A stretch of DNA of 64,000 bases from Paramecium pentaurelia (taxonomy: Eukaryota > Ciliophora > Oligohymenophorea > Peniculida > Parameciidae): assembly GCA_905183005.1 (NCBI GenBank), contig CAJJDO010000128.1, positions 66,182-130,181 of the forward strand. Direction: 5' to 3'. The notes under the pieces were generated by a model, which did not search any database, was not told the origin of the DNA, and worked only from the letters and a program-made list of their open reading frames with translations. The translations under genes were made by a program, and so were the position numbers. Shown here one piece after another: positions 12,025 to 25,507 of the stretch (positions within the stretch are counted from its first letter, which is position 1; each line of letters opens with the position of its first letter).

Positions 12025-15000
12025 ATGTATATTTCATTATTCATAATTCAAATTTTGAATGTTGCCATTGCAAGTAAATGAAATATTATGATAATTATAG
12101 CATTGGATTGTTTAACAATAAAGGGGACAGCCTTAAGTAGTTTTGCTTATAAAACAGATGGGTCTGTGTAATTTGAATTTTCTATATCTGCAGCTGGTAA
12201 TGTAGATTTAACATTTCCAACTTTTTGGAGTGGTTCACCTTCAATTTCACCTTTAATCAGCGGAACCACTACTTGTAGGGAAGTAAGTTTAAATAACATT
12301 ATAAAAGACCACATAAAGTATAACATGTACATAAAATAATCAAAAATTTACATGTATTGCATAATCAGGAGGTAGTTTGATAATAAGATGTAATAATGTA
12401 ATGGGACCACATACAAATAAACAGATTGGAAATTTCAATATATAATTTGCTGATTAATCTTGCGATAACATTCAGATTAGTAATTTCTAACCATATGGTG
12501 GTTCAGTTGTGTTTTCATCTAATTCAACAACTGGTTTATTTCCTAATACTGATAAATTGTAAATGATTTGGGAAAACATAGTATTACCAATTTCTTTTAA
12601 TACAAATCCTCGAATTGAAGTTTCTATTTTAAGTAATGGAGAATTTGTAACAACTTCAACTGTAAAAGGCTATGTGTCCACTGTATCAATAGGTTTATTA
12701 GAATCATTATCAGTGAGTACACCAAATTTGATAAAAGCTTAAATGCCAGAATAAATTGCTGTTAAGGATGCTCCAATTAAATTATATATGGAAGCATTAA
12801 AAGTGATGGGCAACACATAGCCTATTCAATCATAAATAGATTTTAAGGATTCTAATGATGTATTGTAATATTAGATTCTCTTTCCAACAATTTCAGTTCA
12901 AAATGATTAATTGACAGCTAGTTTAAATATTGAATCAACTGAGATTAATATCTATACAAAATATACTTTTAGTATAACAATCAAGAATGCATTGAATTCA
13001 GCAGGATTTGTAAGAATAGCATTAGCATAAACATTATTATCTTCCAATTTAATATGTTATTGTGATAATTCAGTAGCTATTCCAGTTGTTAATGTAGATT
13101 ATATTGATATTGGAGGATGTCTAACAACAATAGGTAAACATAATATAGCTATTTAAAATGTATTAAATCCAATATCTACAATATCAACTATTACAATATC
13201 ATATATTTAAACTATGTAGAATGGATTTTCAGTAGATAGAATGACAAATTTTTAATATATATCACCATCATTCACACCTGGAACTTTAAATGCTTAATAT
13301 GAAAGACAAGGAAGTAGTTTGGATATAGTAGGAGATTATTCATATTTCATATTAAAAATAACACCTAAGAATATTATACCTGCTTCAGGTACATTAAGAA
13401 TGGAAATTCCTTAGGAGATTAAATTTGTAAATCAAAATACTTAAACTTGTAATGTAGATTTAATAGGTTGTCAAATTCTTACAATTTAAGATTAAGTTTT
13501 AGTATTCAAATTATCATCATAATTAGAGGCTTCAAAATAATTTACTATTAATTCAATATCTATACCAATTAGAAATCCATTTGATACAAGTTAAACAAAT
13601 TATTTTAGATTTACTACTTATGATTAATTCAATAATATAATAGATACAATCTCTAATGTCTAAGGTTATTCAGTTAATACTAGATCATCATTTGATGGAT
13701 TAATTATTATAGAATCAGATTAACCATTCAAAAATGGATAATCTAATACTTTTTAATTTACTATTAAAACTAAAACTCCTTAATTCTATCCTATCTAAAT
13801 GTCTATCAAAGTTGGTGATTTAACAATCAATAATAATCCATAATGTAAATTAGAGGGAGCTGTCATTAAGACTTGCACTAAAATATCATCTAATTAATTA
13901 GATATATTAATTGAAAGTACTGATATACTCTTATTGCCAACTACATTAAAGTTAACAGTTTCAACTATCAGATGTAAAGATACTATGACTTAGAGTTAAG
14001 ATTTTGAATTTTTTACTAAATCTACTAATGGATTAATGAGTTATCAAAAAGGTCCATATATTAGTAATACTTAATTTGGTGACATTACATAAACTGAATT
14101 GATTGTTGATAAATAATATTATGGAGCCTAGAATGCAGTTTATTAATTTAATTTTGCATTACAAAATGGATTAATAGAAGGTTTTTATTAGATTCATATC
14201 TTATTTCCTTTCAATCTACCTTCCACTGGTTATTCATGTAAGGATACATCCAATAATAAATTGGACTGCAGTGTCTAATCCAATAATATTTTAGTTTTTA
14301 CTGGACCTTTTGATTCAAATCAATTAAGATATAATATTATTGTGAATGGAATTTCAACTCCTCAAAATGAATAATAACCAAGAACATTTACAATTAAAAC
14401 TTATAGAAAAATTGACAATTCTAATTATTTAGTTGATAGTTCAATTAATGGAGCATTTTAATTTAATTTATTTTGTCCTCAATTAAATAATTGTAGAACT
14501 TGCAAAATCATTGCTTCTGATAATGTTTAATGTCAAACATGTTATACATCTATTATATCTAAATATATATATATGAAATAAAATGCTTGTGTAGATTTTT
14601 GTGGTGATGGATATTATTAAAATGAATAAGAATTAATATGTTAATAATGTCCAAACAATTGTTAAAATTGTTAACCTGTAAATAATGTTTTAATTTGTGA
14701 TAAATGTTTTAATAATTATAAATATTAAGATGGTGTTTGTGTTGACACATGTGGTGAGACATATTATTTACCTTTGAATTCAAATAATAAATGTGAAAAG
14801 TGTGATAGTGAATGCATATTATGTTCAATGAATTCATCATATTGTTCAAAATGTTAACCAAATATACCATTATATGATCATAAATGTTATAGTAAAGGAT
14901 GTGAACAAGGATATTATTAAACTTATAATTCAAATAAGGTTTTAATTTGTGAATTATGTCCAGCTACTTGTATAAGTTGTATTACTAATGATTAATGTAC

Positions 15001-17377
15001 TGAATGTTAACCTGGTTAATATTCTTTATCAGGAACATGTAGAGCAGATTGTCCTCTTGGTTATTTTATAAATGAAGAATAAATGCAATGTAAATCATGT
15101 ATTTCAGGATGCAGCCAATGTTCAGATGATACTACATGTGTTAAATGTTCTGATGGATTCTTATTAAAAAATTAATAATGTGTATTAACATGTGGAGATT
15201 AATATTATATTGATAGTTCTTAAACTTCTTGTTTGAAATGCAATTCAAATTGCCAAACATGTGAATTAAAAGATGAATAATAATTATGTAATTCCTGCAT
15301 TAAACCATATTTCTTTTCTAATTTTACTTGTATTCAATAATGTGAATCAAACTATTATTCAGTAAATCAAGAATGTTTCTAATGTTCATAAAATTGCTTA
15401 ACTTGTAATGGTAGTTCATAAACTTGTACTTCATGTTAAGTATAAGGAGATACACCATCATTTCTAGATGGAACTGTCTGTGTTACTAAATGTTCAGATA
15501 CTTATTTTGGTGATATTACTAGTGGAAAATGTGTATAATGTCCAAGTACTTGTACTTAATGCACATCATTAAACAATTGCACTTAATGCAATTAATCATC
15601 AAAAATTCATTATTTAATTTAAGGTGCTTGTAAAGAAGACTGTCCAAACAATTATTAACCTAAAGGATTACTATGTGAATTGATACCAGAAGAAGTTGTA
15701 ATCAATTTAGGACCTAATCGATATGTCCCAGTACCTCATTTCATATTATTCACATTTTTCACCATATCTGTACTTGTATCTAAATAATACAGAAGTGAAA
15801 CTTATATGCCTGGATCAATTTTAGGTTTGAATGCTCCTTTAATATGGTCATCATGGTTGACCGTGTTATTTTTATTATATAATTATTATGAATACCAAGA
15901 AATGTATTATTTTTGGATTTTAGTTGGTGGTGTATTATTGAATTGGGTATTTAATATTGGTCATCATCTATTGGTTATTAAAAAGATTTGGAATGATTAA
16001 GATTTCATTAGATGGTAAGCTTCAACTGTGAAAAATAAAATTACTAATTATATTTTGATTTCTTTCTCCTTAATTTTAGCCTTTCCTCTTTATAAACTCA
16101 TTATGAGTAGATATTTTGGTTTTTCTTTTTTTAAAGCAAAAATGGTGGATATCAAACCTTTCTTTTATTTTAATTGTTTAAATGGACTTTACATTACATT
16201 TGTAAATGTTCCTATAATTGTTAGTTGTGCATTGATTGCCTATTATGAATCTTCATTTAATACATAAACATTTATTAGTGCCATTGATTCACTAATTATT
16301 ACTTTTTCCAATATTTTACTATTAATTTGGGAAACTTAAAAAGGAGAATAATTTTTTGATGAATTTGTCTAAAATTATTATTTAAATGAATCTAAATAAA
16401 ATATTGAAAAATAAGAAATTTCTGGATTCTTTCAACATCCTTTTGATTTGAAATCTTAAGCAGAATAAAAAATTGATATTTCAGATTTAGATGCTTAAGC
16501 AGTCAATTAAGAGAATGATGTTACGAAATAGAAATCTCATGAATAATCATAAGAATAATCTTGTAATTTAAATGGAATAAGTATAATATTAAGTGATAAA
16601 AATTCAAATCCTGTATTTCAATAAGAAAGTGATAGATCCAATTAATTTCCTTAAAAATAAATTATACCTTCTAATCTCAAACATACTGTCTATTATAAGA
16701 ATATATAGAATAATTAAATAGAGAATCCTGATGCCGAACCTCCATATGCATCTCCTGGATCTGAAAATTTCAGTTCAGTTAAGTCTCAATCAAGTCAACA
16801 TTGTTAGAATTCTTTCAATGATCAAAGTCAAAGTCCATTAAAAGACATTAGTTAAATTTAGGATTCTGAAGAACCACATGAGAATAGTTAATTGTCAATA
16901 TTTGATGATGAGAAGAATAAGAGTCCATCAAAATAATAAAAAGCTTTGCAATTATAATAAATTTAAGATTATCCACCTGATCATTATAATGTTGTACCAA
17001 ACTTTGAAAATTATTAAGATAATGAAAATGATCCTCAATATATTAATTAATAAGTAGAAAAGGCTGATAGTTTTTGTAAAAAGAATTAATCATAATTATC
17101 AAATAATTAAGGAGAAAATAATCTTTAATCTAATCGTAAATCATCATAATCAAGGAGAGAATTAACATAATCATTATAATATTCATAAGTCTAATAACTT
17201 GCAAAATCTGCTTAATTTGCAAATGAAGGTAATAGAGTAATATCATCAAATAAATCTATGAGTCGAGATTCTTTGAGTGTTGAAACTAATAAAGCATAAT
17301 AAGGATAATATACTTAATAGGTTTCTAATTAAGATAAGCCATTAGTATAATCATTTTTATATTAATAAAAGGAAATA

Positions 17378-17438
<61 letters not shown>

Positions 17439-18391
17439 TATAATAATAATAATAATAATAATAATTATAATAATAATAATTACAGTAATAAAAATCATTA
17501 TAATTTATTGAATCTTACTAATAATAATTAATTAATACTAAAAGTGATGATTTTAATTAAATTCATAAATAAAATATTGATGATTATCCTTCTATTCCTT
17601 CTAATCAATTCAAACCAAAAACTAAATCAAGTGATCTAAAAGAACCTTCACAGAAAAGCAATTAGGATGATGATTCTGATAATATATAACTATAACTAGG
17701 GGTCATAGATTAATAACCATAATTTGATACAGAAGAAGATTAAAATAGAATTCAAATTTTAATGGATAGTAGAGCAATTGAAGAAGAAGATTAAGAAATA
17801 TTTCAAGATTAAATTCAAATATAACAAATAAAACCAAAACCTTACAAAATGAAAGTAGAGAACCGTTAAAAGAAAGCTAAGAGTGAATAAATAAGTAAAG
17901 AGAAGATTGAAAAGGAGGCTTAGATTAAGAATATTTTTGATTCAAATGATTCAATTCATACAATGTCTGATTAAGATTGGGGAGAGAATCAAATTTCTCC
18001 TTCTGAATTTAATTCACTGAATTAAAGATTTGAAGATGAATAAGCATTGGATTTCTAGATTAATGTGCCTACTCACAGTAAGACATAATAGCATTACAGA
18101 TAGGCAAAAGTGAAGCCCTTAGATTTTGAATTTGGAGATGAAAATAATGATGAATAATCTTATACTGGGTAGGCTTAGGTTGATTTTACTAAGAATTTTT
18201 AGATGAAGAAAGAGACTAAACAACAATAATTGGAAAAGGTGTATTTATAGAAGTTAGAGAAAAATGAGAAGATTGGTAGTAGAGTAAATAAATGGGAATT
18301 TAAGAAGAAGTAGGTCAATAAAAATCATCCAAAAGATATATCAGATGCTTATATTGATGATTAGATTGATGTTGAAGATATCAACTTTTGA
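12025..18391 (+). CDS. giant cysteine-rich, furin-like repeat membrane protein
   Basis: From ATG 12025 to TGA 18389-18391 with two 5' introns (12074-12100 and 12283-12307), then one uninterrupted frame; 2,104 residues. A signal peptide (MYISLFIIQILNVAIA) leads into about 800 residues of Ser/Thr/Asn-rich beta-type sequence. About 400 residues with regularly spaced Cys pairs follow (CxxC, CPNNCQNCQ, CPSTCTQC), resembling furin-like or growth-factor-receptor Cys-rich repeats. Several hydrophobic segments come next (15730-16330; FILFTFFTISVLVS, YILISFSLILAFPLY). The last 700 residues are a polar, Gln/Asn/Ser-rich cytoplasmic tail with a poly-Gln tract and a basic C-terminus. Such proteins are abundant in Paramecium, and the surface location is inferred from topology. 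Confidence 0.85.
17391..17487 (+). repeat. (TAA)n microsatellite encoding poly-Gln
   Basis: A nearly pure TAA repeat, interrupted by TTA and ending near a CAG, lies in frame inside the giant Cys-rich gene. Read with the ciliate code it gives a run of about 30 Gln with occasional Leu. Under the standard code it would be a wall of stop codons. Confidence 0.9.
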
Positions 18392-18435
18392 ATTAATTAA
18401 TTAATTATATATATGTAAATATTATAAATTATAAA

Positions 18436-21400
18436 ATGAGAAGCAATTTGAATATTGATATTTCAAGATCAAGCAGTTCTCATTTTCTTAATGACATTGA
18501 ACTTAAAAAACTGTTCCCATTTACATAGCAATTACACAATCGATATTTATAATAAAATAGGCTTTAAAATATCAAAGATGATTTGACAAATATTTAACAA
18601 CAAACTATAACTTATTAAATAAAAGACTTACTGATTAAGTAGGATTATTGCACTATTTTAGAGATAAAACAAGAAGCAGAAATAATATTGACGATATCAT
18701 TTATTAGTAAACAACTCCAAGAAGGTTGAGATCTAAAGAGAGAACGATAAGTGTGAACAAAAAGAGTACTTAGACAATAAATTATCATGATGCTTAAAAT
18801 GTTAATTTACATAATAAAAGTATAAGAAGAGATATTGTGTAATTGGCTCAATGGTTGGAATTAATGATATAGCAAGTCTAATAAACTTAAGGCAATTTAT
18901 CATTTTAAGAATACTATAATAAAATTGAAGTAATATTTAGTGGATCAATGTTAGAGTTATAGAGACAATTATAATAAAAAGGTTTTGAATTTGGACAGTG
19001 TCTAAAAAAGATTTGGGATTCCTTTTTGATAAATGTACAATATGTAATAGAAGGATTGAATGGGAAGGCAAATTAAATTGAATAATAAAGTTTAGATAAA
19101 ATTAATAAATTACATGAATGGTATTAAGAAGCAATATAAAAACAACTTTATTAAATTTAATAATAGAAAGAAGAATTACTTTAAATCTAATAAATTAATA
19201 TATAAATGAATAAGGAAAATTAATATTTAAGGAAGAAGGATGTAAGAAGAGAAAAATAATTAAGAGAATTAATATATGATAAAGATCATTATTTATTAGA
19301 GATAATTGAATTAAAATCAATATAAATGATACATTCTATAGATTAAGAATAAAGTTAACAGAAAATTTATGATTATTTTAAAAAGTAATGTGAAAATCAT
19401 ATGAAAACAATGGAAATATAATATAAGAATTTATAAGTATAAGACTTTTATTTTGATCATACATTAGATTTAATTATTAAAGATAAAGGATGTTAGGTTG
19501 TTGATTTAATAAAAATTAATGATTAATATACTAGTACATCAGATAATTAATTGATTAATGTTGCTACTTAGACTCATAAGTAGAAACGATAAATAGATGA
19601 AGAAATTTAAGTTAAAGTTAATACAACAGATTAAGAAACATAAGTTAGTTTATATTAAATAAAAAGAGATAAATTAATTAGAAATCCATATGAATAAATT
19701 ATTTTAAAGAATGCTTATCTTGATTTAGATGATATTATTGATAAATTTTAATAATTCTATTTTCCATATTAAGAATTATTATCTAATGATCCATATTATT
19801 TGACTTTGATTAATAATGAAATGAATCGTTAAGAAAAATAGATAAATTAAATTATGGATACATTAAATATTAGAAATGAAATTGCTCTTAATGATTTTTA
19901 TAAATTTAAGGAATATTTAAAATAAATTAATAAAGAAACTTTATAAAATTATATGTAAATTTGGAAAATAGTCTTAAATTAATAATCATCTGTAATAGAT
20001 TCTATAATTGAAAAATAAGAATTATAAGTTGAATTAGATGAAATTAAATCTATTTTTACTAATAATATGTTAATCATTAAATAATTTTAAAATAAATATG
20101 AAGAAGATAAAAAAATCTCAGAATTTTATTAATAATCTTTAATACGAACTATTAGATATGCTCCTTAATTTATAATTAATCAAATTTAATAGTAAGCTAA
20201 TCTATACAAAGTATTAGATGGAGTTGAATTTAAAGAAATGAGAAAGAAAACTACTTTAGTTGATTCAAGAATTTCAGTTAGTCCATAAAGAGAAGATAGT
20301 TCATAATTATATTCTAAGTAGTCTCCAATAAGAGCAAGTTAAGTATCTTTTTAATCTTAATTGTAAATAAATTCAATGAAATAAATAACAACCAATAATA
20401 AATCATTGAAGGCTCAGAAATCATTTGAAATTGAAGTAGATATGCCAAAAGGATTGAGAGACATTGATGAAGAATCTTATAAGAGTGAATCAGAAGATGA
20501 TAATATATAAGAGAAAGAAGATAATGCATTTTCATTATTAAGATTTGATTTCTAGACTTAAAAACCATAGTTGACATTAGAGAAGAAATTAAGAATAAAT
20601 ACATGTCCATTGAAATCAGCATAACATTCAACATCAATTCTTAAACAAAGTATTTTTTGACTAAAAATTCTAGTATTAAAAAAGTTTAATAAAAGCAATA
20701 TGAATGGTCTATATACAATAGGAACTCTATTGTAACATTACACAGAATTAGTTTAAAGACAATTACCTAATAATACAAATACACCTTTACATGTACATTT
20801 GTATGAACACATTACCTTTCGATTCGGATAGTCATAACTTAGTGATTGCAATAGATATAAGAGAATGATAAAGAGTTTTTTATATTATGAACATAGACAT
20901 TCAACTTGTAAGATTATTGTACGTTTTCTTAAAGCTGATTTAGATGTTTAAGATTTTAATACATATTTATAAATACTAGAAATATGTAAAGAATATCCTA
21001 GTTTAACATTCAATAATTTCATTTAATCACTTTAAGATTGGCTTAATTAAAATCATTATACAGAAGAGGAAATGGAGATAATTAAAAATGAATTATATTA
21101 ATCAGATCTTGCTTATTTAAGAAATAATCCATCTCCAACAGAATTTGATTTAATAATGGATTAATTCTTAACTATTTTCGCTAAATTCAAAAATAGAACT
21201 TCTCATAAATATAAATATTTATTTGAATCTATTGATACTTCAAATAAGGGTAACATTAATTTTCAGTAATGGAATTTTATTTATGAAACTCTTATCTAAG
21301 TAAATTATTCATTTAGTCTAAAATTATTCTATTCTGAAGCTGATTATCATGATAATTAAAAATTAATGTCAAAATAAAGATTTACTTTGGTGAGTGATGA

Positions 21401-21740
21401 ATTATAAATATTTTAATAAGATTAATAAGAAAGATTATTGGATCATCAAAGTTTTGAAGATATTTTATTAGAATTAAAAGAGAAATGGTCTAACAATAAA
21501 ATTTAAATGAAAATTTGTTTCATTAAATCTAATAGAGTATTATTTCAATTTAATATATTTATTAGTATGATAAATTTATTAAATCCTTGTTTCAATATGT
21601 GGATAGGTGTTTACTCAATAAATAAAATGGAGAATCTTGTTGTTATACCTATAAATTACTTTAGAAAACTTATAAAGTTTATTATTTAGATCAATAAGTT
21701 TAGAGTATGTTATATTCTCCACTCTAAGCAATTAATCTGA
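18436..21740 (+). CDS. large coiled-coil protein with an EF-hand-like motif
   Basis: From ATG 18436 to TGA 21738-21740 with introns at 18639-18661 (23 nt) and 20650-20673 (24 nt); about 1,085 residues. The second intron is a multiple of three carrying an in-frame TGA, so ignoring it would split the gene in two. The N-terminal part (about 110-330) includes RRDIVQLAQWLELMIQQV and KKIWDSFLINVQYVIEGL, then long Q/K/E coiled coils. The C-terminal third contains FESIDTSNKGNINFQQW, a plausible EF-hand loop (DxSxxGxI). Composition suggests an axonemal or basal-body protein, but no family is certain. The last 80 residues are less convincing and the exact 3' end may involve another intron. Confidence 0.7.
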
Positions 21741-21901
21741 AATTTAGATAAATTGAAGAAAAGATCTTAAGTTTCTGAAGTATATTTATTAAATCTACAA
21801 ATTTTATAAGTATTTTGATATATATATTAAATTTTATTAATAAATTTTATATATTATATTAATTAAGCAAAGATTTATTAAATAAGTTTTTATATATATA
21901 T

Positions 21902-23523
21902 TCATTTTTTTTTTGTTTATTTTGATCTTTATTATTTCTTCATATTCTAATTATTTTATGAACTTCTCAAAGGATATTTTTATTTATTCTCTTAAACTAT
22001 ATAAGGTTAATTCTAATCAATTTTACAATTATTTTAAGAACTTTAATTTATTAAGATTTTTAAATGGTCTTTGTAACAATTTACACTTTAAAATGATGTA
22101 CTTTTTTCAATTTTACCTTTTGAAATGTTTGTACAACTATTATGTGTAAATTCTTTTGAAATACTCTTTTAATTATTGGATTTCTTATCATATAAATTAG
22201 AATTAATTTCTTTGGGTTCAGCCTATAAGTAGAAAGGTTAGGAATCCTCTTCAGGATCTAAAAGTAATTATTTTGTCAAATAAAGATTACTCTTTTAACT
22301 CAAAATTTATGATCTTAATTATGAGAATACATTTACTTATTATTATTAAAATCAATCTCTTTTTAATATTAATTTTACAATTTGTGTTAATCTTCTTATT
22401 AAGATTCATAAATAATTTATGATTAAAAATCATCTAATGATAATAAATCAGTATCTAAGAAATTTTTATTTTGTTTTGGGGATAAATATGATAATTGATA
22501 TTAAAATAATCCTAAATTCTTTTTTTTAGATTTTGTTTAAACTGAAGCATTTGTAGTTGATTTACAAGATTAATTCAATTTAGAATATTTATTAGTATCA
22601 ATTTGATGAGTTTAAGTAAAATTTGTTTAAATTTCAGTTTCCTTAAATCTTTTAGGTATTTTAAGAATAAGTGATCTATCAGTTAAAATTTCACTATAAA
22701 ATTTTGGAATCTATTTTTAGGATGATTAAGTACTACATTTCATACCTTAAAATTCTTCATCTTCATTTAATTCAATGATAGGTTAAGTTTTAGATTATTT
22801 ATTATTTGTAGATGTATGATATATATCTAAAATCATTGATTCAAATTTTTCATTTTTTTATTAATTTTTAATTTATTCTTACATTTCATTCTCATTTCTT
22901 TATTTTATATTGTTATTTGAATGAGTAGAATTGTATAATCTATATTAATCATTATCTAGATTCTATTATTAATTAATTAGTTCACTTTATTTGAGTGCAT
23001 ATTAATTAAAATTAAATTTTGAAGTATTATTTGCATCCCACACAGAAAATGATTATTAATTAGATGAATTTAATTTGGTTGATTTGACTTAAAAACCATC
23101 TAATTTATCTGTTTTTGAACTTTCATCTAATTTTTAAGAACAATAATTTGTTTGAGTGTAGTAATGTTATTTATTATAAATATTTCCCCAATTTCCATTG
23201 TATTAAGTTGAATTTGATAGTTTATTTGAATCGTTGATTATCCTAGCATCATGAGATAATGGAAGCAGAGATTGCCATCCAGCTGATCCTTATACTGAAA
23301 CAGTATTTTCATTAATCTGATGAAGTTAAAGCAATTTTAAATTCATTTTATTTTTTGGCGTTGAAATGAGTAATTCTTCATTGGGTTATGAAGATTACCT
23401 GCTTCTTCCAACACTCACATGGAGTTTACCAGGTTTCTAAATTTACTTTAATTGTTATTTTAATCTGCCTAAGGGATTTGATCTAGTGGTACTCTTAGAT
23501 CTTACAAATTTCAACTGACTCAT
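21902..23523 (-). CDS. Ser/Gln/Asn-rich low-complexity protein
   Basis: From ATG 23521-23523 to TGA 21902-21904 with one 23-nt intron (22315-22337); 532 residues. The N-terminus is basic (KFVRSKSTTRSNPLGRLKQQ). The remainder is polar and repeat-poor, with a short conserved-looking block WQSLLPLSHDA near residue 90 and many Ser/Asn/Gln. Without the intron the frame would stop at 22301-22303, but the downstream exon reads as good coding sequence (LLLDPEEDSQPFYLQAEPKE) to a Lys-rich C-terminus. No domain is recognised. It is convergent with the coiled-coil gene on its left, 161 bp away. Confidence 0.72.
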
Positions 23524-23782
23524 AAAATTTTATTTATAAACAAATATTATGTTTTATTTTATAATGAAAATTACATAATTAATTTGATGAAAAAATACTA
23601 TTATTTTATTAAAATTTTTCTATATGATTTATCTCTTTTTCTTTAATAAAATATATTATTTACATAATTGATTTCCTATAGTAAAATGTATATTCTAAAA
23701 GTTTACAAAAAAAAAACTTCTAAAAATTCATTATTAATTAATTAATTAATATAACATAAAGGTAGGAAGTTAAGAATTTATT

Positions 23783-24623
23783 ATGAGTACTTACCGAACC
23801 AGGTGAAACCAATATAAGTAATCAAAAATTTTTTAGTACAAATACTCTATTTTTAAATAATATTGGATTGTGTACTAATATATCATCGAACACTTTGAGA
23901 CATACAGCTCTTTAGATTTCATTTATTAGGCAAATAGATTTCATACACAATCTTAATTTTAATTACTAAACAAATTAGAATTACCATCTTAATTAGGAAA
24001 AAGGTTGTAAAAATTAAAATTATCATTAACTCAGATATACTCAATAAAGTTTTGGTAATAAAAAGGTGTTTCAATATGAATGGTAAAAGGTGAATGCCAA
24101 AGAATTCCCGAGTCCTAATAGATATAAAATGAGATTAGAGCCTGATGTAAATCAATTAAAAAGGTCATTTGGATTGTCATGGGAAACATACTCAAAGACC
24201 TATCTACTTTGAAATAAACATTAAGCTCTTGAAGTGGCCAAATTCTTACCATTTAGTTTTACTGATGAGTAAATTAATGTCCTGGAGAATATAATGTGCA
24301 TTAAGATCTTGGTCAACAGAAATATTAGTTTTAATTAAAGGGAAAAGGGAAATTGTTTAATGATCAAAGAGAAAATGGTGTTCATGGACCTGAAAATTAT
24401 TAACCTTAAATTTCATTGATTGTTCCTAATGGATTTTAAGTAAGAAATATAATGAAAATGAATTTAGAAAATCCCTTAGGGGATAGGTGAGAAGAAGAAT
24501 CCATTTTAATCTTTGAGTTTCAATCCTGGACCTAGAAGATATGAATAGAATTCTGGATTTGATAAGGTTTTTAAAAAGAGAGAATTTATAACAAAGCCAG
24601 GAGAGAGGAGATCATTTATATGA
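23783..24623 (+). pseudogene. decayed sperm-tail PG-rich (STPGR/SHIPPO) repeat gene
   Basis: Several blocks read as STPGR-type repeats with Pro-Gly-Tyr spacing: KEFPSPNRYKMRLEPD, CPGEYNVHQDLGQQKYQ, HGPENYQPQ and FNPGPRRYEQNSGFDKVFK, ending KPGERRSFI before TGA 24621-24623. They are in different frames. A 34-nt intron could bypass an early TGA after ATG 23783 and a 28-nt intron fits near 24440. Between about 24200 and 24275, however, an in-frame TGA and a one-base shift (before the PGEY block) cannot be explained by any normal GT...AG intron. I therefore call it a pseudogene; a sequencing error is the alternative. An intact STPGR paralogue lies at 30683-31678. Confidence 0.5.
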
Positions 24624-24690
24624 ATTGAATAAAAAAATACACTTGAATATAATACATGTAATTTATTGATTTACATGAAAAGAAAAGAAA

Positions 24691-25307
24691 TCACTTCATT
24701 TTACCTATCTATTCTTTTAATAATTGATTTCTCAATTCATATTCTAATAATTCATCATTCTCGACTGAATTCTTTGATATTGATTTTTTTCTCATAGGTG
24801 ATGGTTCAATTGGTTTCAAGATGTTCCTTGCAAATTCTAAACCTTTTTATCGAACAGTTACTTGTTTTGGTTAACTTTTGGAAATTTTTTATTTAAAATG
24901 TCTATGCTCTGCTTTGACCTTTAGATATGTTAAGGTGATACATGCTCTGCAAATTCAAGCATCCTATCCATTTTTTCTTTTTACTATTACCATTTTTCAA
25001 TAGATAATGTTGGACCCAGTCCTTGTCCTGGATTTCTTAGGATAGGTTACAATTTCAATAGTTTATATTAACTTAAAGTATAAGGTTTATAATTGAGAAT
25101 AGAGTTTTTATCATCTTTAATAGAAAAATTTTTAGATTGATTTTGAGATTCTTATTCTTCTTTTTTCCATTATTCAAATATCATCAATTATTCCTCTTAA
25201 TGTCTTCTAATTAATTCAGACAATTCTCTTTATTAAATGAGATGTAATTCATGTAATTTTCTTTTCTATTCTTCGGATAATTTTTCACTAAATCCATACT
25301 AATTCAT
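24691..25307 (-). CDS. small coiled-coil protein, unknown
   Basis: From ATG 25305-25307 to TGA 24691-24693 with a 23-nt intron at 24919-24941; 197 residues. The N-terminal 50 residues form a strong helix (LSEEQKRKLHELHLIQQREL). A central PILRNPGQGLGPTLSIEKW block is followed by a C-terminal helix ending LLEYELRNQLLKEQIGKMK. Without the intron the frame runs into a TGA. With it, the conserved-looking C-terminus is recovered. No family is recognised. It is divergent from the kinase gene, with 200 bp between starts. Confidence 0.7.
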
Positions 25308-25507
25308 ATTAAATTTGATGATAAAATTATATTAATTTGTTGTCTTTTTTTATTGTTTGATTATATTATTTATTCCTTTTATATATGATATGAGTATATG
25401 ATCATATATTAAAATAGGAAAGTGATCATTTCAACAAATTTTAGTATATTTAAAATTGATCAAATGAAATATATTTGTAAAAAAAACTTATAAGTAAATA
25501 TATTTAT

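Noticed and set aside
21913..22149. 78-codon plus-strand open frame
   Set aside because: It is antisense to the second exon of the low-complexity gene at 21902-23523, which has a consistent intron and stop.
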